From Cryptosporangium phraense (GTDB lineage: Bacteria; Actinomycetota; Actinomycetes; Mycobacteriales; Cryptosporangiaceae), in contig NZ_VIRS01000021.1 of NCBI RefSeq assembly GCF_006912135.1, positions 1 through 64,000 on the forward strand: a stretch of 64,000 bases of DNA, given 5' to 3'. Under the pieces are notes generated by a model. That model worked only from the letters and a program-made list of their open reading frames with translations. It was not told the origin of the DNA and did no database searches. The position numbers were made by a program, and so were the translations under genes. Positions 47,527 to 56,647 of the stretch are shown here, one piece after another (the stretch's first letter is position 1; each line of letters begins with the position of its first letter).

Positions 47527-50500
47527 GTGGCGTTCCGCCTGCTCGGCGACCTCGAGGTCCAGGCGGCCGACGGTCGCCCGGTCGCCGCGGGGCGCCGGAA
47601 ACAGCGCGTGTTGCTCGTGATGCTGCTGCTCCGGGCCGGTTCGGTGATCCGGGCCGACGAGATCATCGACGCGCTCTGGGACGGCTATCCGCCCTCCTCG
47701 GCCCGGGCGAACCTGCACTCCTACGTGTTCGGGGTCCGGCACGTCCTCGACCAGGTGGCGCCGGGCGGATCGTCCCGGCTGGTCACGTCGTCGGCCGGCT
47801 ACCGGCTGGACGTCGACGGCGCGCAGTGTGACGTCGACGTGTTCGACGCGCTCGCGGCCGACGGCCGGCGGGCGCTCGACCGCGGACGCCACCGCGAGGC
47901 GCTCGACCACCTGACGCGGGCCCTCGGCCTGTGGCGGGGACCGTTCCTGCCCGACCTGGCCGACCTGGGCTGGCTCGTGCCGCATGCGGCCCGGCTGGCC
48001 GAGAGCCGGCTGACCGCGGTGGAAGACCGGGCCGAGGCCTGCCTCGCGCTCGGCGAGCACGCCGGCCTGGTGGCCGAGCTGGCCGCCGCGGCCGCCGAGA
48101 ACCGCCTGCGCGAGCGGTTATGGGTCGCGTACATCCGCGCGCTGCAGGCGACCGGCCAGCGGACCGAGGCGCTGGCCGCCTACGAGACGATCCGGGCCGC
48201 GCTCGCCGACGAGCTCGGCGTCGACCCCGGCCGGGCGCTGCAGGGGCTGTACGCGCAGCTGCTCGACGAGCCCGCGCCGCCCGAGCACCGGCCCCCGGCG
48301 CTGCTCCCGCCCGCGGTCGCCGACTTCACCGGGCGCACCGAGGAGGTGCGCCGGCTGCGCAAGGCGCTGTCCCCGCACACGCCGCCGGCCGGGCTGACCG
48401 TGCTGGGCATCACCGGCATGGCCGGCGTCGGCAAGACCACGCTCGCGGTGCACGTCGCGCACTCGGCCGCGCCGGCCTACCCGGACGGGCGGCTGTTCGC
48501 GAACCTGGCCGGGGCCGGTCCGAACCCGGTGCCGGCCGCCGACGTGCTGGCCCGCTTCCTCCGCGCGCTGGGCGTCCCGAGCCCGGCCGTGCCGCCCGAC
48601 CCGGACGAGCGGGCCGAGCTCTACCGCACGCTGCTCGACGGCCGCCGGGTGCTGGTCGTGCTCGACAACGCGGCATCGGAGGCGCAGGTCCGGCCGCTGC
48701 TGCCGGGCACCGCCGGCTGCACGGTGCTGCTCACCAGCCGGGTCCGGCTGTCCGGGCTGGAGGGCGCCCGCTGGTCCGAGCTGGACGTCCTCGGCGAGGA
48801 GGACGGCGTCCACATGCTGGCGCGGATCGTGAACGACGCCCGCGTCGACGACGACGGCACCGCCAACACCGAGGCTGCCGACGTCGTGCACCTGTGCGGC
48901 GGCCTGCCGCTGGCCGTCCGGATCGCGGGCGCGCGGCTGACCTCCCGGCCCAGCTGGACGCTGGCCCGGCTGGTCGCGCTGCTGCGCGACGAGAAGCGTC
49001 GCCTGGACCGGTTGGACATCGGCGACCTGCAGGTCCGCGCGTCGCTCGCGCTCAGCGAGGACGCGCTGCGTCCGTCCGCGCGGAGGCTCTTCCGGGCGCT
49101 GGCCACCGTCGACGGGCCGGACCTCCCGGGGTGGCTCGCCACCGTCCTGTCGGACGAGTCGCCCGAGCGCGCCTCCCGCGATCTCGACGACCTCGTGGAC
49201 GCCCACGTGCTGACCGCCGTCGGGACGGACGCGGCCGGGCCGGCGCGGTACCGGTTCCACGATCTGGTCCGGCTCTACGCACGGGACGCCGGCACCGCCG
49301 ACTCGGCCGACACGGTGCTGCGGACCGCGGCCGGAGGCTGGCTGGCGGTCGCCGAGCAGTTGGAACCGGGGCTGCCAGGGCCGTGCTACGCGCCGCTTCC
49401 GGGGCCCGCCTACCGGCCGGACGTGTCGGCGGTGCTGGACGACCTGGCCGGTATCGAGCCGCTCGACTGGTTCGACGCCGAGCAGGCCGGCGCCCGCGCG
49501 GTGATCCGGCAGGCCTGCGCGGCCGGGCTGCACGAGGTCGCGTTCGACCTGGCCCAGCGGCTGGAGAAGTACTTCGACGTCCGCGGCATGTACGCGGAGT
49601 GGGCGGCGACGAACCGGCTGGTGCTGGCCGCGTGCCGGCGGGCGGGCAACCGGCGCGGGGAGGCCGTGATGTTGCGCGGGCTCGTCGACGTCGAGACGTG
49701 GATCGCGGAGGACCAGAGCCGCGAGGCGATGGCCGGCTCGCTGGCCGACGCGTTGGCGCTGCAGGAGAAGTTCGTCGCGCTGGGCGAGCTCGGCGGCGCG
49801 GCCGACGCGGCCGGGATGTACTCGTGGGGCCTGACCGCGGCCGGACGGCGGGACGAGGGGATCGCCGCCGCCGAACAGGCGCTGGCCTGGGCGACCGAGG
49901 TGGGTCACCTGGGCGGACAGGCCCGGGCGCACGTTGCGCTGGCGCTCGCGTACCGGGAGTCGGTCCAGCTGGCCGAGGCCGTCGACCATCTGCAGCGCGC
50001 GCTCGAGCGGGCCCGGGAGCTGGGGAACCCGCGCTGGATCGCCACCGTGCTGCAGTTCCTGGGCATCGGGTACAGCGAGTACGGCCTGCTCGACGAGGGC
50101 GAGGCGTTCCTGACCGAGTCGCTGGCGATCTCCGAGCGGCACCAGGACTCGTACACGTCGGCGCTGACCCGGATCGGCCTGGCCCGGCTGCACCTGCGCC
50201 GGGGCGACGCCGAGGCGCGCCCGTCGGCCGAGGCCGCGCTGGCGCTGGCCCGCGAGCACCGGATGACCCACCACATGGCCGACGCGCTGGGGATCCTCGG
50301 CGAGATCGCGCTGAACGAGGGGCGCCCGGCCGAGGCGGCCGAGTACCTGCGCGAGTCGGTCGCGCTGTGGCGGACGCGGGGCTGGCCGCGCTTCCAGGCC
50401 GCCGCGCTGGTGCTCCTCGGCCGGGCCCTGAACGATCCGGCGCTGAATGAACCGGCGGCCGCCGCCGAGGCCTGGCGGGAAGCGCATGCGTTGTTCGTCA

Positions 50501-50562
50501 CGGCCGGGGACGCCGAGGGTGCCGCCACCGCGGCGCAGTTGCTGGAATCATCGGAAGCCTGA
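47527..50562 (+). CDS. SARP/AfsR-type regulator with NB-ARC and TPR domains
   Basis: A 1011-aa regulator. The N-terminal OmpR-like DNA-binding domain (residues 1-90) has RKQRVLLVMLLLRAGSVI and YVFGVRHVLDQ; the bacterial transcriptional activation domain extends to 250. The NB-ARC ATPase follows with Walker A ITGMAGVGKTTLAVHVA (near 296), Walker B RVLVVLDNA (near 375) and LPLAVRIAGARL. A long TPR region of about 400 aa closes the protein. AfsR-like proteins control secondary metabolism or development. GTG at 47527 has GGAGG six bases upstream and is preferred to the TTG one codon earlier. Confidence 0.9.
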   Translation: MAFRLLGDLEVQAADGRPVAAGRRKQRVLLVMLLLRAGSVIRADEIIDALWDGYPPSSARANLHSYVFGVRHVLDQVAPGGSSRLVTSSAGYRLDVDGAQCDVDVFDALAADGRRALDRGRHREALDHLTRALGLWRGPFLPDLADLGWLVPHAARLAESRLTAVEDRAEACLALGEHAGLVAELAAAAAENRLRERLWVAYIRALQATGQRTEALAAYETIRAALADELGVDPGRALQGLYAQLLDEPAPPEHRPPALLPPAVADFTGRTEEVRRLRKALSPHTPPAGLTVLGITGMAGVGKTTLAVHVAHSAAPAYPDGRLFANLAGAGPNPVPAADVLARFLRALGVPSPAVPPDPDERAELYRTLLDGRRVLVVLDNAASEAQVRPLLPGTAGCTVLLTSRVRLSGLEGARWSELDVLGEEDGVHMLARIVNDARVDDDGTANTEAADVVHLCGGLPLAVRIAGARLTSRPSWTLARLVALLRDEKRRLDRLDIGDLQVRASLALSEDALRPSARRLFRALATVDGPDLPGWLATVLSDESPERASRDLDDLVDAHVLTAVGTDAAGPARYRFHDLVRLYARDAGTADSADTVLRTAAGGWLAVAEQLEPGLPGPCYAPLPGPAYRPDVSAVLDDLAGIEPLDWFDAEQAGARAVIRQACAAGLHEVAFDLAQRLEKYFDVRGMYAEWAATNRLVLAACRRAGNRRGEAVMLRGLVDVETWIAEDQSREAMAGSLADALALQEKFVALGELGGAADAAGMYSWGLTAAGRRDEGIAAAEQALAWATEVGHLGGQARAHVALALAYRESVQLAEAVDHLQRALERARELGNPRWIATVLQFLGIGYSEYGLLDEGEAFLTESLAISERHQDSYTSALTRIGLARLHLRRGDAEARPSAEAALALAREHRMTHHMADALGILGEIALNEGRPAEAAEYLRESVALWRTRGWPRFQAAALVLLGRALNDPALNEPAAAAEAWREAHALFVTAGDAEGAATAAQLLESSEA

Positions 50563-50616
50563 CTCGAGACGGGGGGCGGGTGCGGGCCGCCACCCGCACC
50601 CGCCCCCCGTTTCGAG
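50563..50616 (+). terminator. very long hairpin terminator after the SARP gene
   Basis: Two 24-base arms (50563-50586 and 50593-50616) pair completely apart from one G-U, around a 6-base loop CCGCCA. The stem starts at the base after the SARP stop and ends with TCGAGTCCC. One of the strongest hairpins in the window; it should isolate the cholesterol oxidase gene from read-through. Confidence 0.9.
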
Positions 50617-50707
50617 TCCCCCCTCCGGGCCCCGGGCGCACCCGGGTGGCCCAGCGTCACACCCGCCTCTATACGCGACCTACACATCTCCGGTACGGTG
50701 TGCGGCC

Positions 50708-50723
50708 CCAAGCAATTGCTTGG
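50708..50723. promoter_or_regulatory. 16-bp palindrome upstream of the cholesterol-oxidase-like gene
   Basis: CCAAGCAATTGCTTGG is a perfect 16-bp palindrome, 26 bases before the ATG, in an unusually AT-rich leader. The half-site and symmetry resemble TetR-family operators. It is not the KstR pattern found at 24499. No convincing -10/-35 pair could be assigned beside it. Confidence 0.6.
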
Positions 50724-50749
50724 TCATTTACTGACCCCGAGGAGGGGCA

Positions 50750-52459
50750 ATGGGAGCCGCACATCCCGTTCGCCGGCGGACCGTCCTCAAAGGTGCCGCG
50801 GCGGCCATCGCCGCCGGTCTGGTGGCCGGAGAATCCTTCGCACTACCCGCCGGGGCGGCCACGATCGCCGCGCCGCCGGACTTCCCGTCCGGAATCGAGC
50901 TGTACCAGGAGGGATACAAGAACTGGTCGGGTGAGATCGACCTGGCCGACGTCTGGACCTGCGCGCCGGCCTCGGCCGACGCGGTGGTCGCGGTGGCCAA
51001 CTGGGCCCGGGCCCACGGGTACCGGGTGCGCCCGAAGGGCATGGGCCACGGCTGGTCGCCGACGTTGCTGCCGGCCGGCGCTGACGTGTCGGCGGTGGTG
51101 CTGGTGGACCTGACCAAGCACCTGGCCGGGATCTCGGTCGGCAGCGGGAGCGTGACCGTCCAGGCCGGGGCCACGGTCGACCAGCTGACGGTCGCGCTCG
51201 AGAACGCCGGGTACGGGCTGGCCGCGCTGACCGCACCGGGGAACCTGACGATCGGCGGCGTGCTGGCGATCGGGGCACACGGCTCGGCCGTGCCGGCGAC
51301 CGGCGAGACCCGGGTCCCGGGGACGAGCTACGGGACGCTGAGCAACGCGGTGCTGTCGCTGACGGTCGTGGCCTGGAACGGCTCGGCCTACGTGTTGAGG
51401 ACGCTGACCCGGACCCAGCCGGAGATCTCGGCGTTCCTGGTGCACCTGGGGCGGGCGTTCGTGGTCAGCGCGACGCTGCAGGTCGGGGCGAACAAGCGGC
51501 TGCGCTGCCAGAGCTTCTACGACATCCCGACCGCGACGCTGTTCGCCGCGCCGGGGACGTCGGGGCGGACGCTGTCCTCGTACGTGAACTCCAGCGGGCG
51601 GGTGGAGGCGATCTGGTTCCCGTTCACGGATCGGCCGTGGCTCAAGGTGTGGACTCTCGCGCCGTCGAAGCCGCTGCTGTCGAAGTCGGTGTCGGCGCCG
51701 TACTCGTACACGTTCGCGAACTTCCTCTCGCCGGAGGCCAGTGACTTCCTGTCGTCGGTGGTGCGGGGGGACACCAGCGGAACCGTCGCGTTCGAGAACT
51801 TCCAGATCTCGGTCGTCGGGTCGGGGCTGATCGTCACCGGGACGTGGGACATCTGGGGCTGGTCGAAGAACCTGCTGCTGTACGTGCAGCCGACGACGCT
51901 GCGGATCGTCGAGGCCGGGTACGCGGTGCTGTGTGCGCGTTCGAACGTGCAGCGGGTCGTGCACGAGTTCTACGTCGAGTACCAGGAGCGGATCACCGCG
52001 TACCAGGCCCAGAACAAGTTCCCGATGAACGGCCCGGTGGAGATCCGGGTGACCGGCGTGGACAAGCCGTCGGAGGTGACCGGCGGCGGGGTCAGCCCGC
52101 AGCTCTCGGCGGCCCGGCCGCGCCCGGACCACCCGGAGTGGGACACGGTCGTGTGGCTCGACATGGGGACGATCCCGGGGACGCCGGACTGCGACGCGTT
52201 CTACGCCGAGATGGAGGCCTGGATCGTCGGCAATTACTCGGGGAACTACGCGACCGTGCGGCCGGAGTGGTCGAAGGCCTGGGCGGTCACTCCGTCCGGA
52301 GCCTGGACGGACACGGCCGCGCTGACCGGGCGGATTCCGCAGAGTCTGCGGGCCGGGCAGGCGGCGGGCGACAACTGGGACACCGCGAGGGCGACGCTGA
52401 ACGCCGCCGACCCCCACCGCGTCTTCAGCAACACGTTCCTGGACGTGCTGCTGCCGTGA
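50750..52459 (+). CDS. Tat-exported class II cholesterol-oxidase-like FAD enzyme
   Basis: A 569-aa protein of the vanillyl-alcohol-oxidase fold with a cholesterol-oxidase substrate-binding domain, like the covalent-FAD (class II) enzymes of Brevibacterium and Rhodococcus. The Tat signal is VRRRTVLKGAAAAIAAG with AGA cleavage near 37. Diagnostic parts: PPDFPSGIELYQEGYKNWSG at the mature N-terminus, the FAD domain RPKGMGHGWSP and IGGVLAIGAHGSA (candidate flavin-binding loops), and the large C-terminal domain with DTVVWLDMGTIPG. The family oxidises 3-beta-hydroxysterols to 3-keto-4-ene products with H2O2. GGAGGGG ribosome binding site. Overlaps the convergent MOSC gene by 35 bases. Confidence 0.82.
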   Translation: MGAAHPVRRRTVLKGAAAAIAAGLVAGESFALPAGAATIAAPPDFPSGIELYQEGYKNWSGEIDLADVWTCAPASADAVVAVANWARAHGYRVRPKGMGHGWSPTLLPAGADVSAVVLVDLTKHLAGISVGSGSVTVQAGATVDQLTVALENAGYGLAALTAPGNLTIGGVLAIGAHGSAVPATGETRVPGTSYGTLSNAVLSLTVVAWNGSAYVLRTLTRTQPEISAFLVHLGRAFVVSATLQVGANKRLRCQSFYDIPTATLFAAPGTSGRTLSSYVNSSGRVEAIWFPFTDRPWLKVWTLAPSKPLLSKSVSAPYSYTFANFLSPEASDFLSSVVRGDTSGTVAFENFQISVVGSGLIVTGTWDIWGWSKNLLLYVQPTTLRIVEAGYAVLCARSNVQRVVHEFYVEYQERITAYQAQNKFPMNGPVEIRVTGVDKPSEVTGGGVSPQLSAARPRPDHPEWDTVVWLDMGTIPGTPDCDAFYAEMEAWIVGNYSGNYATVRPEWSKAWAVTPSGAWTDTAALTGRIPQSLRAGQAAGDNWDTARATLNAADPHRVFSNTFLDVLLP

Positions 52460-53108
52460 CCGGGTCACCGATCGCCAGCCGGCCCGGGAGTTCGACGGAG
52501 CCGTAGACACCGAACGTGTTCCCCCGCCGGGTGGCGATCGCGCGGAGGGTCTGCGGGGTGCGGCGGCCGGTGGACGGGTCGACGTTCACGACCACGCAGC
52601 GCCGGTCGCGGCGGTCGGCCCGGACCCGGACCTCGCCCAGCGTGACCGAACCCCCGACCCAGGCCTCCTCCGGCTCGTCGGTCTCGATGACGACGTTCGG
52701 GCGGAACCGTAGCGGGTCGGGCGTTTCGCCCACCAGGGCGGCCAGGTCGCGGAGAGCGCGAGTGGTGAGGAGCGAGATCGGGGCACTGTCGAACGTGCCC
52801 CGGTCGAGCTTCATCGGGATTCCGCCGAGCTCCCGGGCCAGCTCGGGATCGAGGACGTCGTACGACGTCCCGGAGGGCGTGCGCACGACCACCCCCGGAT
52901 CGGCCAGCCGCGGCACGTACCGGGCCAGATCGTTGCGCTCGCGCAGCGTCAGCCACGGGAACCCCGACATGTTCCCCGGCCGGACGAACCCCCAGCGCCG
53001 GTCACCGGCCAGCCCGTGCCACGAGACCTCGATGGCGTCCACCGGCTCGGCGGCCATCGACTTCACCGGGTACCGGTAGAGAGCGGCCACCCGTCCGACC
53101 GTGATCAT
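52425..53108 (-). CDS. MOSC-domain protein
   Basis: A 227-aa MOSC protein with its N-terminal beta-barrel (YRYPVKSMAAEPVDAIEV and GLAGDRRWGFV) and the C-terminal part with LRFRPNVVIETDEPEEAWVG. The conserved Cys lies in RRDRRCVVVNVDPSTG near 183. MOSC proteins handle sulfur for the molybdenum cofactor or act as molybdenum enzymes reducing N-hydroxylated compounds. It is divergent from a molybdopterin oxidoreductase gene 126 bases away, which fits a Mo-related role. The 3' end overlaps the cholesterol oxidase gene. Confidence 0.85.
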   Translation of the reverse strand: MITVGRVAALYRYPVKSMAAEPVDAIEVSWHGLAGDRRWGFVRPGNMSGFPWLTLRERNDLARYVPRLADPGVVVRTPSGTSYDVLDPELARELGGIPMKLDRGTFDSAPISLLTTRALRDLAALVGETPDPLRFRPNVVIETDEPEEAWVGGSVTLGEVRVRADRRDRRCVVVNVDPSTGRRTPQTLRAIATRRGNTFGVYGSVELPGRLAIGDPVTAAARPGTCC

Positions 53109-53234
53109 CGTGCCTCCCGCAGGAGGCGCCCTTCGGTCGAGGAAGGCGCCGGATCGAGCGTGGCAGACGTTCCGAGCCTGCTGCAGCGCCTCTCGACCGG
53201 CCCACCGACGTTATCACCGAGCTAGCGTGCAGAC

Positions 53235-54227
53235 GTGCGCGTAAGGGCCCGGCAGGGCGGTCGTCGGGTGGACCTCGTCCTCGGCCTGCTCCTCGTCGCC
53301 GGGGTGATCACCGGCCTGTCGGCCAACACGATCGGGGTGAACTGGCCGCTCGACCTGATCCAGCTGCACGCCGCCGGGGCGCTGGCGATCCTGCTCCTCG
53401 CGCCCTGGAAGTCCGTCGTGATCCGGCGCGGGCTGCGTAACCCGCGCCAGAAGCGGCCGACCAAGGCGCTGTCGATCGCGCTGCTGGTCCTCGTCCTGGT
53501 CACGATCGGCAGCGGGCTGCTGCACTCCACCGGCCGGGTCGAGGACGTCGGCCCGCTGACGCTGATGCAGATCCACGTCGGTTCGGCCATCGGCGCAGTC
53601 GCCGCGGTGGTGGCCCACTTCGCCGGGCATTGGGTGCGCCCCCGCCGGTCCGACGCCGACCGCCGGGCGTTCCTCCGGCTGGCCGTCCTCGGTGCCGGGG
53701 CGGCGGTGGCCACGGCCGCCTGGGACACGTTCGCGGCCACCGGCCGGCGCTTCACCGGCTCGGTCCCCAAGCCGGAACTCGAGGTCACGTCCTGGATCAA
53801 CGACGGCATCCAGCGGGTCGATCCCGGGGCCTGGCGCCTGAGGATCGGCGAGAGAACACTCGACCTGGCCGAGCTCGACGCGCTCCCGCACGAGCACTTC
53901 ACTGCGATCCTCGACTGCACCAGCGGTTGGTACAGCCGCCAGGACTGGGACGGCGTCCGCCTCAGCACCCTGTTCGAGGGCCTCGACCCGCAGCGCAGCG
54001 TCGAGGTGCGCTCGGTCACCGGCTACGCCCGCTGGTTCGGCTCCGACACGCTCGACGACGTCTGGCTGGTCACCGCGGTCGGCGGCCGCCCGCTCACCCC
54101 CGGCCACGGCTTCCCGGCCCGGATCGTGGCCCCGGGCCGGCGCGGGTTCTGGTGGGTCAAGTGGGTCACGTCGATCCAGCCGTCGAACCGGCCACCGTGG
54201 GCCCAGTCGGTGTTCCCGCTGAGCTGA
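53235..54227 (+). CDS. cytochrome b-type membrane domain fused to molybdopterin (sulfite-oxidase-fold) domain
   Basis: A 330-aa membrane enzyme. Residues 10-135 hold about four helices with His residues placed as in b-type cytochromes (LHAAGALA, LLHSTG, and MQIHVGSAIGAVAAVVAHFAGH with His 14 apart). The rest is a sulfite-oxidase/MsrP-like molybdopterin domain with the Mo-ligating Cys in ILDCTSGWYS and the C-terminal GFWWVKWVTSI. Fusing the electron donor to the Mo domain would replace separate MsrP/MsrQ subunits. A TAGCGT seven bases before the GTG could be a leaderless -10. Overlaps the convergent gene by 62 bases. Confidence 0.82.
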   Translation: MRVRARQGGRRVDLVLGLLLVAGVITGLSANTIGVNWPLDLIQLHAAGALAILLLAPWKSVVIRRGLRNPRQKRPTKALSIALLVLVLVTIGSGLLHSTGRVEDVGPLTLMQIHVGSAIGAVAAVVAHFAGHWVRPRRSDADRRAFLRLAVLGAGAAVATAAWDTFAATGRRFTGSVPKPELEVTSWINDGIQRVDPGAWRLRIGERTLDLAELDALPHEHFTAILDCTSGWYSRQDWDGVRLSTLFEGLDPQRSVEVRSVTGYARWFGSDTLDDVWLVTAVGGRPLTPGHGFPARIVAPGRRGFWWVKWVTSIQPSNRPPWAQSVFPLS

Positions 54228-55125
54228 CGAACCGGGCGACCGCCGCGTGGAACTCGGCCTCCAGCCGGTCGACCACGTCGGCCGTCGGCGCGACCTCGGT
54301 GATCGCGCCCAGCCCCTGGCCGGCCGCCCACAGGTCCTTCCAGCGGGACGCCGGGGCCGCGCTGTCGTAGGCGCGCGCCACCGACGCGGCCGGGTCGATG
54401 CCGTGCCGCTCCAGGCTCGGACGCAGCCAGGACGCCGGCGTGCCGGTGACGGCCGCGCTGATCACCAGGTCGTCGGGGCCGTGGTCCACGACCATCTGCT
54501 TGTACTCCGGCACCGCCCGGCTCTCCGCGGTGGCCAGGAACCGTGTGCCGACCGACACCAGGTCGGCCCCGGTCGCCAGCCCCCCGGCGATGCCGAACCC
54601 GTCCGCGACCCCGCCGCCGACCACGAGGAACCCGTCGAAGAACGACCGCACCGCGGGCACGAACGCCAGCGGCGACAAATGCCCGGTGTGCCCACCGGAC
54701 CCGGCCGACACCAGCCCCAGCCCGTCGACCCCGGCGGCCGCGGCCTTCCGGGCCAGCCGGAGGTCGATCACGTCCGCGATCACCAGCCCGCCGTACCCGT
54801 GCACGATCTCGACGGCGGGCGCCGGCGAGCCGAGCGCGGTGATCACGATCGGCGGCCGGTGCTCGGCGACCAGCCGCAGGTCGTCGGCGAGCCGGGAGTT
54901 CGTCCGGTGCGTGACCAGGTTGAGCGCCCAGGGCGCGTCGCCCACCCCGGCCCGGATCGTCGTGAGCCACTCGTCCAGCTCGGCCGCCGTCCGGCAGTTC
55001 GGCGCCGGGAACGACCCGAGCACCCCGGCCCGCGACGCGGCGATCACCAGCTCCGGCCCCGACACCAGGAACATCGGGGCGCAAAGGACGGGTAGCCGCA
55101 GGCGGCTGAGAACCTCAGGAAGCAT
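54166..55125 (-). CDS. nitronate-monooxygenase-like FMN enzyme
   Basis: A 319-aa FMN-dependent TIM-barrel protein of the NMO/2-nitropropane-dioxygenase family. It has LCAPMFLVSGPELVIAASRAG at the N-terminus, GVDGLGLVSAGSGGHTGH with the active-site His (near 180) and the FMN-phosphate loop VVGGGVADGFGIAGGLATGADLV. Members in catabolic operons often act on enoyl or nitro compounds rather than nitronates. Last gene of the operon beginning at 63490; it overlaps the ligase stop by 11 bases. The C-terminal 62 bases are antisense to the Mo-oxidoreductase gene. Confidence 0.85.
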   Translation of the reverse strand: MLPEVLSRLRLPVLCAPMFLVSGPELVIAASRAGVLGSFPAPNCRTAAELDEWLTTIRAGVGDAPWALNLVTHRTNSRLADDLRLVAEHRPPIVITALGSPAPAVEIVHGYGGLVIADVIDLRLARKAAAAGVDGLGLVSAGSGGHTGHLSPLAFVPAVRSFFDGFLVVGGGVADGFGIAGGLATGADLVSVGTRFLATAESRAVPEYKQMVVDHGPDDLVISAAVTGTPASWLRPSLERHGIDPAASVARAYDSAAPASRWKDLWAAGQGLGAITEVAPTADVVDRLEAEFHAAVARFVSSAGTPTGPTVAGSTAGST

Positions 55126-56647
55126 CGAACCTCTTCCGCAGCTCGTCCTTCTGCACCTTCAGGCTGGCCGTCCGCGGCAGCGACTCGACGACGTGGATCG
55201 CGGTCGGCTTCTTGTACGACGCCAACCGGCTCCGGACCAGCGTCTCCAGCGCGGACGGGTCGACGACGGCGCCCGGCCGCGGGACGACCGCGGCGGTCAC
55301 GGTCTCGCCCCAGCGCGGGTGCGACACCCCGAACACCGCCACTTCCGCGACCCCGTCGCCGAGCGCCAGCACCTGCTCCACCTCCGCCGGGTACACGTTC
55401 ATGCCCCCGGTGACGATCATGTCCTTCAGGCGTCCGCGCACGTAGAGGTACCCGGCGTCGTCGAGCGCCCCCAGGTCCCCGGTGCGCAGCGCCCCGTCGG
55501 GCAACGCCTCCGCCGTCGCGCCCGGATCGCCGAGGTACCCCTCGAACAACGTCTCACTGCGGACGACGATCTCGCCGGTCTCTCCGCTGGGGACGCTCGC
55601 CCCGTCGCGCCCGACGACGGTCACCGAGGCGATCGGGACGGGACGCCCGGCCGACGCGTACGGGTCGTCGGCGCCGCTGCCGGGGCGCCAGTCGTCCGGC
55701 ACGGTGGCGGTGACCGGGGCGCCGGTCTCGGTCATCCCGTACGTCTCGACGTACCGCGGGCCGATCGCGTCGACCAGGTCGGCGACCGTGTCCCGGTCGG
55801 CCAGCGATCCCGAGTGGAGCACGCCGTCCAGCTGCTCGAGGACGGCCGGGCGGCGGCGCACCTCGGCCGCGAACGCGCGCATCAGCGGCGTCGGGGCGTA
55901 GGTGAAGTTCGTGCGCTCGCGGATCATCGCGTCGACCCAGCGCTCGGGGTCGAGCCCGGCCAGGAACGAGATCTCCCCGCCGACGTAGAGGTGGGGGAGC
56001 ACGACGCCCCAGACGCCGGCCACGAACGCCAGCGTCCCGGTGAACCCGCACCGGCTGCCCCAGCGCAGCCCGTCGTGGGCCGGCATGTGCCGCACGATCC
56101 GGGCCAGGTTCCGGTGGGTGTGCACCACGCCCTTGGGCGTGCCGGTCGTCCCGGACGTGAACCCGACGATCCCCGGCCGGTCGGGCTCGGCGAGCGCGTC
56201 CGGCACCATGGTCGACCCGCTCGCGGCGAGGTCCTCGGAGGAGGGCAGGCCGAGCGCGATCAGCGGGGTGCCCGAGCCCCGGAGCAGGTCGGCGACCCGC
56301 TCCAGGTGCCCGGCGGTCGCGCAGACCACCGACGCGTCGGCGCGGTCGAGGATCCCGGCGATCTCCGGACCGGCCAGCCGGTCGTTGACGTGGACCGCGG
56401 TCGCGCCGGTGAGCCCGACCCCCAGGTACGCCTCGACCGCGTCGGCCCGGTCCTCGACGACCAGCGCCACCCGCGACCCGGGCCCGACCCCCCGGGCCGT
56501 CAGCGCGTGCGCGAACCGCACCGCCCGGTCCCGCGACTCGCCGTGGGTGCGCACGACGCCGTGCCCCCGGAACGCGACGTCGGACCGCCGCCGCTCCATC
56601 GAGGCCACGACGAGGTGCGCCCACGACGAGTCACTCGGCGAAGTCAC
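55115..56647 (-). CDS. AMP-forming acyl-CoA ligase
   Basis: A 510-aa ANL-superfamily ligase. Motif A3 is GFTSGTTGTPKGVVHTH (near 165), the adenylate motif TYGMTETGAPV (near 303), A7 LRTGDLG and A8 GRLKDMIVTGGMNVYPAEVEQ, with the catalytic Lys in TASLKVQKDELRK at the C-terminus. Likely activates a fatty, aromatic or steroid-derived acid. The GTG at 56645-56647 overlaps the NTF2-fold gene by 17 bases; a later ATG (MERRRSDVAF) is an alternative start. Confidence 0.86.
   Translation of the reverse strand: MTSPSDSSWAHLVVASMERRRSDVAFRGHGVVRTHGESRDRAVRFAHALTARGVGPGSRVALVVEDRADAVEAYLGVGLTGATAVHVNDRLAGPEIAGILDRADASVVCATAGHLERVADLLRGSGTPLIALGLPSSEDLAASGSTMVPDALAEPDRPGIVGFTSGTTGTPKGVVHTHRNLARIVRHMPAHDGLRWGSRCGFTGTLAFVAGVWGVVLPHLYVGGEISFLAGLDPERWVDAMIRERTNFTYAPTPLMRAFAAEVRRRPAVLEQLDGVLHSGSLADRDTVADLVDAIGPRYVETYGMTETGAPVTATVPDDWRPGSGADDPYASAGRPVPIASVTVVGRDGASVPSGETGEIVVRSETLFEGYLGDPGATAEALPDGALRTGDLGALDDAGYLYVRGRLKDMIVTGGMNVYPAEVEQVLALGDGVAEVAVFGVSHPRWGETVTAAVVPRPGAVVDPSALETLVRSRLASYKKPTAIHVVESLPRTASLKVQKDELRKRFDAS

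Noticed and set aside
50708-50723. KstR2 site before the cholesterol oxidase
   Set aside because: KstR2 requires CAAG and CTTG two bases apart; here they are six apart.
47527-52459. Secondary-metabolite gene cluster suggested by SARP and LAL regulators
   Set aside because: No core biosynthetic enzyme (PKS, NRPS, terpene synthase, RiPP) was found in the window.
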